Positions 7,627-17,459 are shown, counted from the stretch's first letter. The stretch is 64,000 nucleotides of DNA from Shuttleworthella satelles DSM 14600 (GCF_000160115.1 NZ_GG665867.1:362053-426052); one strand, 5' to 3'. The notes: a model not told the origin generated them from the sequence alone. Numbers and translations are program-made.

Positions 7627-8265
7627 TTACTCGATAACAATTCCGTAAATCATTAAATCAAGATATTCTTTAACATCTTTTTTAAATTCATGAAAATTAT
7701 CAAATAACTCCATTGGCTTGTCTTGATACAAATGTAGATATTTCATTACAATTGCATCAATATACAAACTTAAACTCTCTATAATTTTTTGAGTATCTAT
7801 GTCTTGTCTTAGTTTCAATTTTTTAACAGCACTTAAAATAATCTTACTTGATTTTTCTTTTGATTTTTTATGATATATGCTTAAAATATTTCTAATATCT
7901 TTACTAACTTCTTTGTGTGTTTCCTTTGAAACCATATTTAAAAATTTTGTTTCATTTGGATATTTTGTGATTAAATTATATTTCATATCCATCATATAAA
8001 AAATTATTTCATAAAAATTATCATAAGTTCCTTCGTATTCTAAATCTTGTGTCAATAGGTCGACTGTATGTTTAAACAGGTATAAGTAAAAATTCTTTTT
8101 ATTGCCAAAATAATAAAATAATAAACCTTTAGAAATACCAGCTTCATGAGTGATTAAATCAGTCCGTGCTTCTACAAAGGAAAACTTTGAGAAAATTTCA
8201 ATTCCCTTGGTTATTATTTGCTCCTTTTTTTCATCTGAAATTTTTTCAAAATTCTTAGTAACCAT
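7627..8265 (-). CDS. TetR-family regulator (cargo)
   Basis: About 212 residues from ATG 8265, chosen over the upstream start at 8289 because AGGTG lies just before it and the family HTH then begins at a normal place. The N-terminal HTH reads IFSKFSFVEARTDLITHEAGISKGLLFYYFGNKKNFY; the rest is the helical ligand-binding domain. It sits directly downstream of a promoter framed by two perfect inverted operator copies (8279-8296 and 8325-8342), so it almost certainly represses itself and the hydrolase. Confidence 0.9.
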   Translation of the reverse strand: MVTKNFEKISDEKKEQIITKGIEIFSKFSFVEARTDLITHEAGISKGLLFYYFGNKKNFYLYLFKHTVDLLTQDLEYEGTYDNFYEIIFYMMDMKYNLITKYPNETKFLNMVSKETHKEVSKDIRNILSIYHKKSKEKSSKIILSAVKKLKLRQDIDTQKIIESLSLYIDAIVMKYLHLYQDKPMELFDNFHEFKKDVKEYLDLMIYGIVIE

Positions 8266-8278
8266 TAGACACCTCACT

Positions 8279-8342
8279 AAATTGACCAATCAGTCAGTAC
8301 TCTTGATTAGAGTATATCATATTTTGACTGATTGGTCAATTT
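8279..8342 (-). promoter_or_regulatory. TetR promoter with two operators
   Basis: An 18-base sequence at 8279-8296 is repeated as an exact inverse at 8325-8342. Each contains an inner dyad (TGAC-6-GTCA). On the minus strand TTGACC (8339-8334) and TATACT (8316-8311) form a sigma-A promoter with a 17-base spacer, and the -35 lies inside one operator. Binding at both copies would occlude the promoter. Confidence 0.88.
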
Positions 8343-8384
8343 CGGATGGTAAAGAGTGAAATGGTAATATTTTCTTTGATTAGA

Positions 8385-9296
8385 TTACTTCACAATCTTC
8401 CAATTCCCATCATTCTTTTCAAGTGTCAGACTGAACTGTGATACCTGCGTTGCTTTGGTCTGTGGGTCAAGATATTTAACCGATAAAGACACTGTAACCT
8501 GATTTTCTTTACGATTATAAATCGGATTGACCAGCTCCTGAAAAACATACTCTTTTCCAACCGGTTTTAGGATTCCATCTGTCACATAGTAGGACAGTTC
8601 CTTTTGCGTGGCAGTCGGGTAGAGCTTGAAGAAGGTGGTTAAAAAGTCATTGATTTCATTTGCAGTAACAGAATCCACCGTGCCGTCATTTTCTATTATC
8701 TTAGGCTGATAGGAAGACTTTGACGGTATGCTTGTAATGGTCGGATTCTTAATGATGACCATGTTTCCGGCACTGTCCACATAGACACTGACAGAATAAG
8801 CAGACTGCACGTTTTTCTTGCTTTCTCCCTCTGTAATAAGCTGTTCTACACTGTAGGTCATATCAAAGGTGTGATTCCCAGTATTTTTGACGCTCCATAT
8901 CTGAAAGTTTTGAAGCGAGGAGGACACCGGTATATCCTTTCGTACCGTGTCGTTATTAAGAGCTTGAAGCTCCTCTGTCAGATAGTTTTTCAGTGCTTTG
9001 GTTCGGTTGTCAATCGAGGTGCTGTTTTGCTCCCATGTGTAATAGACTTTCGCAAATTTCTCTACAAAATTTTCTATATTATGCGTATCCATATATTCTT
9101 TTTCGATGACCTTCGTTTCATGAATGGTATGGGTATCTATTGCCGTAAAATGCTTAAATACCGCAAAGCTGAAGCTGACTGCTAAGAGTATCCACAGGGC
9201 AATCACTATCTTTCTTCGAGGATTTATCTTATGAATACGGGGTTTCTTCTCTTTTGGAAGCTGTTTTTTATTGTTGTTATGATTGATGAATTTCAT
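8385..9296 (-). CDS. orf13: Conjugation protein Orf13 (TcpC/VirB8-like)
   Basis: A 303-residue protein with a basic N-terminus, one membrane segment at about residues 31-50 (IVIALWILLAVSFSFAVF) and two extracytoplasmic NTF2-like repeats. This is the TcpC/VirB8 layout of Gram-positive conjugation channels. It ends the transfer operon and is 15 bases from orf14. Confidence 0.9.
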   Translation of the reverse strand: MKFINHNNNKKQLPKEKKPRIHKINPRRKIVIALWILLAVSFSFAVFKHFTAIDTHTIHETKVIEKEYMDTHNIENFVEKFAKVYYTWEQNSTSIDNRTKALKNYLTEELQALNNDTVRKDIPVSSSLQNFQIWSVKNTGNHTFDMTYSVEQLITEGESKKNVQSAYSVSVYVDSAGNMVIIKNPTITSIPSKSSYQPKIIENDGTVDSVTANEINDFLTTFFKLYPTATQKELSYYVTDGILKPVGKEYVFQELVNPIYNRKENQVTVSLSVKYLDPQTKATQVSQFSLTLEKNDGNWKIVK

Positions 9297-9310
9297 ATTT
9301 TATTCCTTTC

Positions 9311-10312
9311 TTATCGTTTGATTCGTCCTGCTCCTGCCAAATGCTGCTGCCAGTAGGAGCTTGTCAAGTCGGTATAACCGATCGGGTCGCCTGCATGGTA
9401 CATACGGTTATTGCCGACATAGATTCCGACATGGGTAATGTATGTTCCGGAATTGTAAGTAGAATGGAAGAATATCAAATCTCCAGCCTTGGCTTCGGAT
9501 AGAGAGATGTGTTGGGTAGCGTCATACTGTGCCTGTGCGGTTCTTGGCAAAGAGATACCGGCTTTCCCATAGCACCACTGCACCAGTCCCGAACAGTCAA
9601 AAGAGGTAGTGGGAGAAGAACCGCCAAATACATATTTCCAGCCCTCATATTTAAGCGCTTCATTCATAATTGCCTGTGCGGTTTCATCATCAAACTGCGA
9701 TGTCACAAGATACTGTTTAACCAGAGCTACATAAAACATATTTCCATAGCTGTATCGCCAGCCCCCGTTCATAGAGATGGCAATAGAGTTGGGGTAGTCC
9801 ACCTTTACACCGCCGGAATGCTCCTTTGCAAAGCTCTGCGCCAGTTCAAAGCTGTATTTTTTGCCATGACGGGCGACATAATCTAAAAATCCACCGCCAT
9901 AGTTATAGGACTGTATGACACAATCGAAATCTACTTCCAGACGCTTACTGCCTGCCAGAAGCTCACTGAAATACTTTACGCCCTGTTTGATAGAGCTTTC
10001 CGTATCCAATGAGTTCGGAGGAAGCCCCAGCGATTCCGAAGACTGCATGACATCTTTTGCCGTACCGCCGGATTCCACCTGCATGATGGCAAGCAATACA
10101 TTTACATATTCACTCACACCATATTCCTTGGCGTATTTTTCTACCATAGGCTTGTGTGCCAGAACCTCCATGGAAACGGTCGCACCGCCAAATTGACTGT
10201 TCCCAAATCCGCCATCCTGTTCATCAGAAGATAAAATTGTGATAAACAAAAGTAGCGAGAATACAACTACGAAAAAACAGGAAAAGCCGATGAGAAGATG
10301 TTTTAATTTCAT
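9311..10312 (-). CDS. orf14: Orf14 cell wall hydrolase (lysozyme-like plus NlpC/P60)
   Basis: A 333-residue VirB1-type peptidoglycan hydrolase. An N-terminal membrane anchor covers about residues 7-27. A lysozyme-like domain follows (LLAIMQVESGGTAKDVMQSSES). The C-terminal NlpC/P60 peptidase has its Cys in TSFDCSGLVQWCYG and His in THVGIYVGNN. It opens the wall for the mating channel. Its ATG overlaps the orf15 stop. Confidence 0.93.
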   Translation of the reverse strand: MKLKHLLIGFSCFFVVVFSLLLFITILSSDEQDGGFGNSQFGGATVSMEVLAHKPMVEKYAKEYGVSEYVNVLLAIMQVESGGTAKDVMQSSESLGLPPNSLDTESSIKQGVKYFSELLAGSKRLEVDFDCVIQSYNYGGGFLDYVARHGKKYSFELAQSFAKEHSGGVKVDYPNSIAISMNGGWRYSYGNMFYVALVKQYLVTSQFDDETAQAIMNEALKYEGWKYVFGGSSPTTSFDCSGLVQWCYGKAGISLPRTAQAQYDATQHISLSEAKAGDLIFFHSTYNSGTYITHVGIYVGNNRMYHAGDPIGYTDLTSSYWQQHLAGAGRIKR

Positions 10313-12384
10313 GACGGCTTACCTTGGTCTTTTTTTATTCTGGCGGTTTGTAACGGTCTGCTTTTTGTGTTTACAGTCTGTGTTCTTGAAATAACAGGAG
10401 CTTGTCTTTTCGCTTTAAGCGGTGTTGAATTTTCTTTTAATCGGCTTGCTCTCTGGACAGACCATTCCTGTATATTTGCTGATTGAAATTCTCTTATCGT
10501 TTTTTGTGGTTCTTGTTTCTGAGCCGTTCGTTCCTGCCTAATTATCGGTCTTTCATGGACAGATGAAGCTACGCTGTTCTCTGATTTTGCCATTTCCATC
10601 CTCAAACGGCGTTCCGCAATCGTCTGTCGTCTTGCTTCCTGCTCCTGATTGCGTCTGTCTGCTCTGTATGTTCTTGCCTGAGTGATACCGCCGGTAAAAT
10701 CATTCATATTTTCTCTGATTTTGTTTTTACCTTGAAAGACGGCATATCTTGCGTTTGTCGGCAGGTCAGTGACCTGTTCCCTGAATTGATTGACAGATGC
10801 TGCTATCGTGTCTTTTGTATCGGCTATCGTTCCGACACCTTGTCCGAGCTTTGCTCCCAGTGAAGCCGAATGCTCACTTTGTGGTCGGCTATGGTCGGCT
10901 TGTGTTTTCGGAGAATGTGTTAAGCCATCTCTTTTCTGATTTCTTTTTCCGGCAATCGCAGAACCTACTCCATAAGCAGTCATGGAACGACCTAATGTTC
11001 TTTGTAGGCGGTGCATTTGTGCGTGCATAAGCATACGGGGTCTTCTCATCATACGGCTTCCGACACCTTGTGAATCATTGCTTTGCAGAGAAAACAGGCT
11101 CATCAAGTCACCAAGCTTAAAATAAATGCCTGCAAAGGTCACGATCTGCAAGAAAGCAACCATAAAGAACGGATAACCGGCAGACAGACTGTAAAGCATG
11201 GTGGAAATGCTAAAGGCAACAGTAATAATCAATGTAATGCCTGCACGGGTCAGGATGGTATTAAAGAGCTTTGTAATGGCTCTTTTGCTCATGCCCTCAA
11301 AGGTCGGCAGCATGCTGAGCAGGAAGCTGACCGGCAGGAACATGGCATAGATGATAAAGAGTATCTGTGAGAAAATCATAATGCCGGTCAGAAGAAAGAC
11401 AAAGATGGAAATACCAATATTAAAGAAGAACAGGAAAAATACCGTTCCTAACCTGCTGATTGTCTTTGTGATGGTCATATTGGCATTATCTTTATCCTCA
11501 ATTTCCTCTTTGATGATGTTTTCCCTGTCTTCACCGTTATTGGAATCGGGACTTGTGGACAAAAGATTTTCCACACGGTCGGTGCCAAGACTGTCTATGT
11601 CGGTTGTTCCGTACTGGAGCAGCAGCCAGGGCTGTTTCACCTGTATGGAAAACAGGCTGTCCCGGATTAAATCCACACTGTCTTTTCCTTTGGCTTCGGA
11701 ATCCGGCAAGGTGATTTTTGTGCCAAGCGATAAGCTGGCATTGCTGATGTCCGACGAAAAATCATTGATTTTCGCAATGTAATCCGGCGCATAGGCAATG
11801 AAGGAAGCGGACAGGATAAATACCAGTACGAAATTGACAATCGCATGAACCGCCTTTGTCGTTTCTCTTTTGATAAGTCCTGTATAGCTGACATAGATAC
11901 CGAGTACCAGAATAAAAATCAAAAGAAAACCGACATAAAAGCCCTCTGATGACAGACCGTCTGAAGTAACACCGGCTAAGGTCTGCATGTTTTTTCCGAT
12001 GGCATTCGCCGTGGAAGAAATGAAATCCAAGGAATACGCTTCTTTTACCAAGTAACCTGTGGCGTTTGAGATATACAGACTGATTGTCCAGATGAAATTG
12101 GTAATCGCATAAAGTCCATACATGACCTGCTTTCCAATGCCATCTGTCCAGTTCCACGGCAGCCAGTCCCAAGAATTATCGACATAAAAATCAAGCTGGT
12201 AGTTTGACAGCGGATATTTGCTGTATTCATTGGCAGTATTGACCGTATCGTCAACCAGTCCTGCGGCGTGTACTACGGTTCCGACCACAGACAGAAATAC
12301 TAAGGTGGCAATAAGAATCGCACCTGCTATCAGTATGACTTTCCCAATTCGCTTGACTACTTTTGCTATATTTTGCTGTTTCAT
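10309..12384 (-). CDS. orf15: Conjugation membrane protein Orf15 (VirB6-like)
   Basis: A 691-residue polytopic protein. Hydrophobic segments lie near residues 15-40, 85-110, 150-170, 180-205, 315-360 and 375-425. A long basic, glutamine-rich cytoplasmic tail follows from about residue 455. It is the channel core of the Tn916 type IV secretion system. It is separated from orf16 by two bases. Confidence 0.9.
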   Translation of the reverse strand: MKQQNIAKVVKRIGKVILIAGAILIATLVFLSVVGTVVHAAGLVDDTVNTANEYSKYPLSNYQLDFYVDNSWDWLPWNWTDGIGKQVMYGLYAITNFIWTISLYISNATGYLVKEAYSLDFISSTANAIGKNMQTLAGVTSDGLSSEGFYVGFLLIFILVLGIYVSYTGLIKRETTKAVHAIVNFVLVFILSASFIAYAPDYIAKINDFSSDISNASLSLGTKITLPDSEAKGKDSVDLIRDSLFSIQVKQPWLLLQYGTTDIDSLGTDRVENLLSTSPDSNNGEDRENIIKEEIEDKDNANMTITKTISRLGTVFFLFFFNIGISIFVFLLTGIMIFSQILFIIYAMFLPVSFLLSMLPTFEGMSKRAITKLFNTILTRAGITLIITVAFSISTMLYSLSAGYPFFMVAFLQIVTFAGIYFKLGDLMSLFSLQSNDSQGVGSRMMRRPRMLMHAQMHRLQRTLGRSMTAYGVGSAIAGKRNQKRDGLTHSPKTQADHSRPQSEHSASLGAKLGQGVGTIADTKDTIAASVNQFREQVTDLPTNARYAVFQGKNKIRENMNDFTGGITQARTYRADRRNQEQEARRQTIAERRLRMEMAKSENSVASSVHERPIIRQERTAQKQEPQKTIREFQSANIQEWSVQRASRLKENSTPLKAKRQAPVISRTQTVNTKSRPLQTARIKKDQGKPS

Positions 12385-12386
12385 GC

Positions 12387-14843
12387 TTACACCTCAATTC
12401 TTACCGGCGGTCTGGTATCAAAGGCATGGAGCAGTTCCTCAAACACAGGGTGAAACTGTATCACGCCGACACGCCCATATAAATCACTGATTAGACACTG
12501 CCCGTTTTCCAAGTTACGCAGACGCTTTTGGTTGTACTCATCTTCGGGGTCAACCCCAAAGAACGCCAAAGTCTTTTTTATCTCATTGATGTCCGTGGAG
12601 CGGAAAGCAAATTTCAGCCCCAGATTATTTTTGAGCTTTTCATCTAAGAGGTCGTCCGTATTTTGTGTCACGAAATAGACACCGGCATTCATGGCACGAC
12701 CGGCACGCACTAATTTCATGGATAGGGTCTTGCCCTGCGCCACCTGTAAAAAGCTCCATGCTTCGTCCAAGTCCACAATCTTGAAAATGCTTCTGTCCGT
12801 ATGGATAAAATCCAATGCAAAGGTGCTGATAACAATGAGCATTGCCACAGACAGCAGTTCCATAGTAGTATATTCTTCAAAATCGGTTTCCTTGTCCGGA
12901 AGCACCAAATCGGCAACCTGTATGATGTTTAGCTGTTTTTCCAAGCTGATGGACTGTTTTACCTCACCGTCACTAAAGAGAAGATGAGCAAAATCATAGT
13001 CGGTAAAACTTTCAATATGCTCTGCAATGCTTGTGGCGGTATCCGTTCCCTCAATTCTCAATTCTTCAATAACCTTTAATAAGCCCCTTACTTCACTGTT
13101 TGTTACGGCACGAATGGCTTTTCTAAGGACGGGGAAACGGTCGGAATCACGGGAAGAAATCCCTGTCAAAAAGGTCAATATATCAATCGCAAGAGATTCT
13201 GAATCCTTTGGATTTTTCATAATTACATAAGGGTCAAGTAATCCCATGTTTTTCTTTTCAGAGGTCAGATTGACAATATTTATTTCATGAGCGATTTCAG
13301 GCAGGGTTTCTTTCCAACTTCCACGTTCCGCTTTCGGGTCAACAATAAGAGCCTGTGCCCCGAAAAGCACCGCATAATAGACAATCAGATTATTGGCAAA
13401 GGATTTTCCACCGCCAAGAGAGCCGACAAAAGCGGAAGCCAAGGCATTCGTCACAGAGCCTTTTACTCCCTGTGAAGCAAGAGCCGGTTTCAGATAAACA
13501 TTTCTTCCCGTATCCAGATTGTAACCGACATAGATTCCGTCTTTTTCCCCAAGCATTTGTGTTGCCCCAAAGCCAAGTCCGGCAAGAAAATCCGAAGTCA
13601 CATACTGGATATAGTCATTCATATAGCGTTTGCTGGCTGGCAGAAATTCTCCCTGCAAGCCCAACATGTCGCCAAACGGTCGCACCAGCTTTACGCTTAA
13701 ATCATCGTAAAAATCCTTCACCTCATCACAACGTCGTTTCAGCTCATCCATATCATTAGCGGATACACGCACTACATAGGAGAGCTTATACATGGATTCC
13801 TTGCTCTGGTCTAAACTGCTTTCCAGCTCACTGACACTTTCTAAAGCGTCGGCGACATTGGTGCTGGTTTCATTGTCATTCTGCCAAGCGTGGTTATCCA
13901 AATCTTTCAGTTCCTTTTTCTTATTTCTGACTGTCCCCAAAGCCTTTTTATTGGCTACAATTTCTACATTCATGGATGTATCAATCGGAAACGTGAATTG
14001 CTGTTGCTGATAGTAGAAAATTTCACTTGATGGGAAATCCAGTTCTCCGACAACGCTGTTAATCGTAAAGTAAGCAACGTACACGGTTCTATCTTCCTGT
14101 TCCAGTTTCAAATATCGCTGCTTTTCTTCAATCAGGCAACGGGTCGGCTTAATCAGGTCATAGTATTTTACCAGTGTTTCTCCATCCGTCTTTTTCTTTG
14201 AAAGATGGTAGGTATAATCTTCATAGGCTGTGCCGGTCTGTCCATAGATGTGTTCAATGAGATAACCGAAATCATCTTTATTTAATGGTCGGATTTTAAA
14301 TCTTCTTGAAATCTTGTTCGAGAGCAGCTTTTCCATCTTTGAATAGCGTAAAATCTCATCATTGCTCATGCTGACAAAATCGCCCATCAGCTTATGGTTG
14401 ACATCATAGATAAAATCCAAAGCCGCATTTTTGGCTTCTTTTGTAAATTCCCTGACGGATACATCCTGTTCGCCAAAAAGGAGCTTAAAGCCGATATAAA
14501 AGCGGTAATCGACCTGATTTTCTCCAATCATGGAAATCAAAGCCTCTGTCTGCTCATCAATTCTTTTTTCGGCAACTTCTTTTAATTTCCCGACGATTCC
14601 CTTTTTGGAATTTTCCTGAATGGAACGTATGCTGGATTCCGTACTGATTTGCAGAGCATGAATTTTCCCGTTACGGTTTTGTGCGATAAGCTGTCTGAAA
14701 GAATCATGCACCTGTAATTTTTGCTCAGGGCTTAGAAAAGAATAGTTATAGGGAAGAAGTTCATAGTAGGCAAAGCATTCCCCGTCATTGTTCCAGACCA
14801 GATTGTTTTCAATATATTTAATGGGATATTTCATCGTATTCAC
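12387..14843 (-). CDS. orf16: Conjugation ATPase Orf16 (VirB4-like)
   Basis: An 818-residue ATPase that powers the mating channel. Walker A is SLGGGKSFANN (near residue 475) and Walker B is FKIVDLDEAW (near residue 690), followed by VTQNTDDLL. Its 5' end overlaps the orf17 stop at 14,818-14,843. A second start, ATG 14,834, is three codons in. Confidence 0.93.
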   Translation of the reverse strand: MNTMKYPIKYIENNLVWNNDGECFAYYELLPYNYSFLSPEQKLQVHDSFRQLIAQNRNGKIHALQISTESSIRSIQENSKKGIVGKLKEVAEKRIDEQTEALISMIGENQVDYRFYIGFKLLFGEQDVSVREFTKEAKNAALDFIYDVNHKLMGDFVSMSNDEILRYSKMEKLLSNKISRRFKIRPLNKDDFGYLIEHIYGQTGTAYEDYTYHLSKKKTDGETLVKYYDLIKPTRCLIEEKQRYLKLEQEDRTVYVAYFTINSVVGELDFPSSEIFYYQQQQFTFPIDTSMNVEIVANKKALGTVRNKKKELKDLDNHAWQNDNETSTNVADALESVSELESSLDQSKESMYKLSYVVRVSANDMDELKRRCDEVKDFYDDLSVKLVRPFGDMLGLQGEFLPASKRYMNDYIQYVTSDFLAGLGFGATQMLGEKDGIYVGYNLDTGRNVYLKPALASQGVKGSVTNALASAFVGSLGGGKSFANNLIVYYAVLFGAQALIVDPKAERGSWKETLPEIAHEINIVNLTSEKKNMGLLDPYVIMKNPKDSESLAIDILTFLTGISSRDSDRFPVLRKAIRAVTNSEVRGLLKVIEELRIEGTDTATSIAEHIESFTDYDFAHLLFSDGEVKQSISLEKQLNIIQVADLVLPDKETDFEEYTTMELLSVAMLIVISTFALDFIHTDRSIFKIVDLDEAWSFLQVAQGKTLSMKLVRAGRAMNAGVYFVTQNTDDLLDEKLKNNLGLKFAFRSTDINEIKKTLAFFGVDPEDEYNQKRLRNLENGQCLISDLYGRVGVIQFHPVFEELLHAFDTRPPVRIEV

Positions 14844-15210
14844 TCCTGACTGCTGTAATTGCTTCCTGCATATTGTTTTTTCTTAAATGTATGGTTTTGC
14901 CTGCATAAGTCAGCTTCGGTCTGAACCAAAAGGAAATTACCGACTTCAAAAATCCGTAAGGCTTTTTTCCGTCGAATGTTTTCTGGCTCATAAACCAAGT
15001 CAGGACGACCGGGATTCCAAAATATTTCAGGAATGCCCCATCAATAAAAGACAGTGGCGGAAGATTCCCAAGAAGTATGACTGCAAATACAGACACCACA
15101 AACCATGTCATTTGCGTAAAGGTGATAGGGAAAGGCAGCTTAAAGTCATTGATAGAGTAAAGCACCTTTTCCACCGACCAGATATTGGTATAGCTTCGTA
15201 TTTTTTTCAT
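14818..15210 (-). CDS. orf17: Conjugation protein Orf17 (TcpE-like)
   Basis: A 130-residue protein with two membrane segments (TWFVVSVFAVILLGNLPPL and an adjacent hydrophobic stretch) and a basic tail. It matches the TcpE/PrgI-like component that sits before VirB4 in Tn916-type systems. A hairpin terminator-like element precedes it. Confidence 0.85.
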   Translation of the reverse strand: MKKIRSYTNIWSVEKVLYSINDFKLPFPITFTQMTWFVVSVFAVILLGNLPPLSFIDGAFLKYFGIPVVLTWFMSQKTFDGKKPYGFLKSVISFWFRPKLTYAGKTIHLRKNNMQEAITAVRSEYDEISH

Positions 15211-15235
15211 TTTTATTTCTTTATCCTTTCATAAA

Positions 15236-15262
15236 AAGGGATAGTTTTTGGACTATCCCCTT
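15236..15262 (-). terminator. Hairpin between orf18 and orf17
   Basis: GGGATAGT (15238-15245) pairs with ACTATCCC (15252-15259). On the minus strand it is followed by TTTTTAT. It could partly separate ardA/orf19-orf23 from the mating-channel genes. Confidence 0.6.
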
Positions 15263-15294
15263 AAGTCAAACCAATCTGTCTGTGTCATCAGACA

Positions 15295-15792
15295 TCAGTA
15301 GATAATTTCAAAAATCCCACGGCTTGCATGGATAAAAGTTCCTGAAAGCTCTAAGTCACGCCCAAAGGATTCATAATCAATATAGTTTTGCAGACTTGCC
15401 GGAACTTCACCAAGCATACCCGTTTCCTCAATGTAGTAGCGTGCCACATCTGCCATATCATCACAGCCGGAATGCAGAATAATATCGTCCTGATGTTCGC
15501 TTAATTCTTCAATGCTGGGAAAGTGCGTAAGCAAGGCGGAAAGCTCTGACTGTAATTCTTCGGGCAGATCACATACCAGCTCATAAAGATGGTTCAGTTC
15601 TGCAAGGGAGGTGTATTCGTCAATGTCAAAGGGCAGCTCGTAATCATGAATGGCGTATTCCTCATACTCATCATTCAAGCCGATTTTTTCTTTGACTTCT
15701 TCAAAATCTACGGGGAGCTTAAACCAAGCTCCCACGAGTTCCCCCTCGTTATATTTGCCGAGGTTGGCAATATATACCTGCATATCGTCCAT
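15295..15792 (-). CDS. ardA: ArdA antirestriction protein (Orf18)
   Basis: A 165-residue, strongly acidic protein, the DNA-mimic ArdA of Tn916. It blocks type I restriction enzymes as the element enters a new host. Signature stretches include IANLGKYNEGELVGAW and EYAIHDYELPFDIDEYTSL. Confidence 0.93.
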   Translation of the reverse strand: MDDMQVYIANLGKYNEGELVGAWFKLPVDFEEVKEKIGLNDEYEEYAIHDYELPFDIDEYTSLAELNHLYELVCDLPEELQSELSALLTHFPSIEELSEHQDDIILHSGCDDMADVARYYIEETGMLGEVPASLQNYIDYESFGRDLELSGTFIHASRGIFEIIY

Positions 15793-15807
15793 TCATTTTC
15801 CTCCTCT

Positions 15808-16029
15808 CTAAGCTCCAATAATTTTATTGAACAGCTCCAGTAAAATGTCCTTGACACCGGCTGCGTTGAATACCAGTCCTACTGCAATAATCGCAATGAT
15901 AAGAAAGCCGATAAGTTTGGAAAATTCACGCTTAAAGCCAAGATATAAGCCAATCACAACAATAGCTAAAAGCACCAGTGATTGTGCGTTCGATAAAAAC
16001 CAGTTATAAAGATTTTGTCCAAAGTTCAT
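15808..16029 (-). CDS. orf19: Small membrane protein Orf19
   Basis: A 73-residue protein with two or three hydrophobic helices (SLVLLAIVVIGLYLGF and LIGFLIIAIIAVGLVFNAAG). It matches Tn916 Orf19, a probable small channel component, 15 bases upstream of ardA. Confidence 0.8.
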   Translation of the reverse strand: MNFGQNLYNWFLSNAQSLVLLAIVVIGLYLGFKREFSKLIGFLIIAIIAVGLVFNAAGVKDILLELFNKIIGA

Positions 16030-16067
16030 TGAAAAATATTCTCCTCTCTGTTAAAAATGAATTTGTG

Positions 16068-17255
16068 TCATACAATGACATTTTTGATATTTGCTGACTG
16101 TTGTTTGAGAATCTGCTTATGCTTGTCCGTCAGCTTTGCATGTGCAAGCAGAGTATTTACCGTCTGTGTCTGATTGATTTCGTCCAGCTTTAGTGCCACC
16201 TTTAAGGTAGGAGCGACCTGACGAGCCAGCCAGTTTAGCGTTCGCTCATAGGTATAGGGTTCCGGTTTTGTCGTGAGTTTTAAGCGGTCACGGTGATTGC
16301 CGATAAACCAAGCCCATTCATCATTCAATTTCCAGTCACAGCGAGGTCTGTTATCATCCCTGTCTACAAAACGGATATAGCGGTTGATAATCTTAAAGGC
16401 GGTCTGCTCCGGATTGTCAAAGATAAGCAGGTCACGAACGGCATAATAGGCACGCTCATTTTTCAGACGGATTTCAAAGCGGTTTTTCACTTCCGCTTCA
16501 CGGATGGGAATATGATTCTTCCTGTACTGCTCATAGTCCTTTTCATAAATGCAAAAGTAAACTTCGCTTTGAAGAGAACCAATATAGAGAGTATTTCCCA
16601 TACATTCCTTTTCATCTTTGCGTACCAGTTCACCGCTTCGGTAGCTTTTGAAACTGCGAAAGACGGAGATACATTCCTCATTCCTGCATTTTTCGGTAAG
16701 CATGGGAATATTCAAAATGCCGGTTCTGTCATTGATGGCTAAATCCAGTCGCTTCATCACACCGCCAGCCGATAAGGCGTCCATGAAAAATTCATACCAG
16801 CTTCGCTCCTGTGCCAGAAGATAGGCTTCAAACTGTCTGCACCCACGTCCCTTTAGTTCTACCAGCACACCCTTACTAAGCTCCGATGAACAGAGAACAA
16901 ATATATCTCCTAAAGCGTAATGCTCCGAATAGGAGTAGAAGCCGTAATCCTCATGAAGAAAATAGGACAGCTTTAATCGCAGGATTTGTTCTACCACATA
17001 TCTGACATCTGTTGTCGGAAAGCGAATCCTTACATAGTCAAAAATAAGCTCAAGCGGAGAGTTAGGATTGAACCGTTCCAAGGTTTCAAAGAGTACATGT
17101 TCCAGTTCCTTTGACGGTATGACTTTCCCTGTTTCAATATCACTTAAATACTGCCTTGTAATACCTGCTCCGGTTGCCAGACGGCTCTGTGAAATACCAT
17201 AAGCCAATCGTGTTTCTTTTATCTTTTCGATATGATTTTCTTTCTCCAGTAAAAT
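16068..17255 (-). CDS. orf20: MobT relaxase (Orf20)
   Basis: A rolling-circle-type relaxase that nicks Tn916 oriT. An N-terminal XRE-like HTH (GISQSRLATGAGITRQYLSDIETG) precedes the Rep_trans catalytic domain. The first in-frame TTG is at 17,207, but family-like sequence (EKENHIEKIKETRLAYG) extends upstream. The frame stays open back to AGGAGGG at about 17,257-17,263, where only ATT (17,255) or CTG (17,249) could start it. I place the start there with doubt. The oriT region lies just upstream. Confidence 0.85.
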   Translation of the reverse strand: MLLEKENHIEKIKETRLAYGISQSRLATGAGITRQYLSDIETGKVIPSKELEHVLFETLERFNPNSPLELIFDYVRIRFPTTDVRYVVEQILRLKLSYFLHEDYGFYSYSEHYALGDIFVLCSSELSKGVLVELKGRGCRQFEAYLLAQERSWYEFFMDALSAGGVMKRLDLAINDRTGILNIPMLTEKCRNEECISVFRSFKSYRSGELVRKDEKECMGNTLYIGSLQSEVYFCIYEKDYEQYRKNHIPIREAEVKNRFEIRLKNERAYYAVRDLLIFDNPEQTAFKIINRYIRFVDRDDNRPRCDWKLNDEWAWFIGNHRDRLKLTTKPEPYTYERTLNWLARQVAPTLKVALKLDEINQTQTVNTLLAHAKLTDKHKQILKQQSANIKNVIV

Positions 17256-17459
17256 CCCTCCTGTCTAAAAAGGCAGATGTCAACTTTGAAAGCTCACTTG
17301 ACACCTGCCGTAATTTCTATAATCCCTTGTCCTGTAAAGAATAAGAGATGATAAATAAATTGTTTTTTGTCGATTTGTACCCCCCTGTTAGATACGGGGG
17401 GTTGAATGGTTGGCGTGGCTGCCGCCACACCAACCGGCAAACCGTCCGCACGGCAAGGC
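17256..17459 (-). other. Tn916-type oriT region
   Basis: The gap between orf21 and orf20, where Tn916 oriT is known to lie. It holds three strong inverted repeats: 17,272-17,283 with 17,298-17,309 (11 of 12 pairs, followed on the minus strand by TTTTT, so also an attenuator for orf20), ACCCCCC/GGGGGGT (17,379-17,402), and 17,408-17,419 with 17,424-17,435. The nick site cannot be fixed by eye. Confidence 0.7.

Noticed and set aside
6558-8265. tet(M) or another ribosomal protection gene in the Tn916 cargo slot
   Set aside because: The two genes there are an alpha/beta hydrolase and a TetR regulator; no GTPase motifs.
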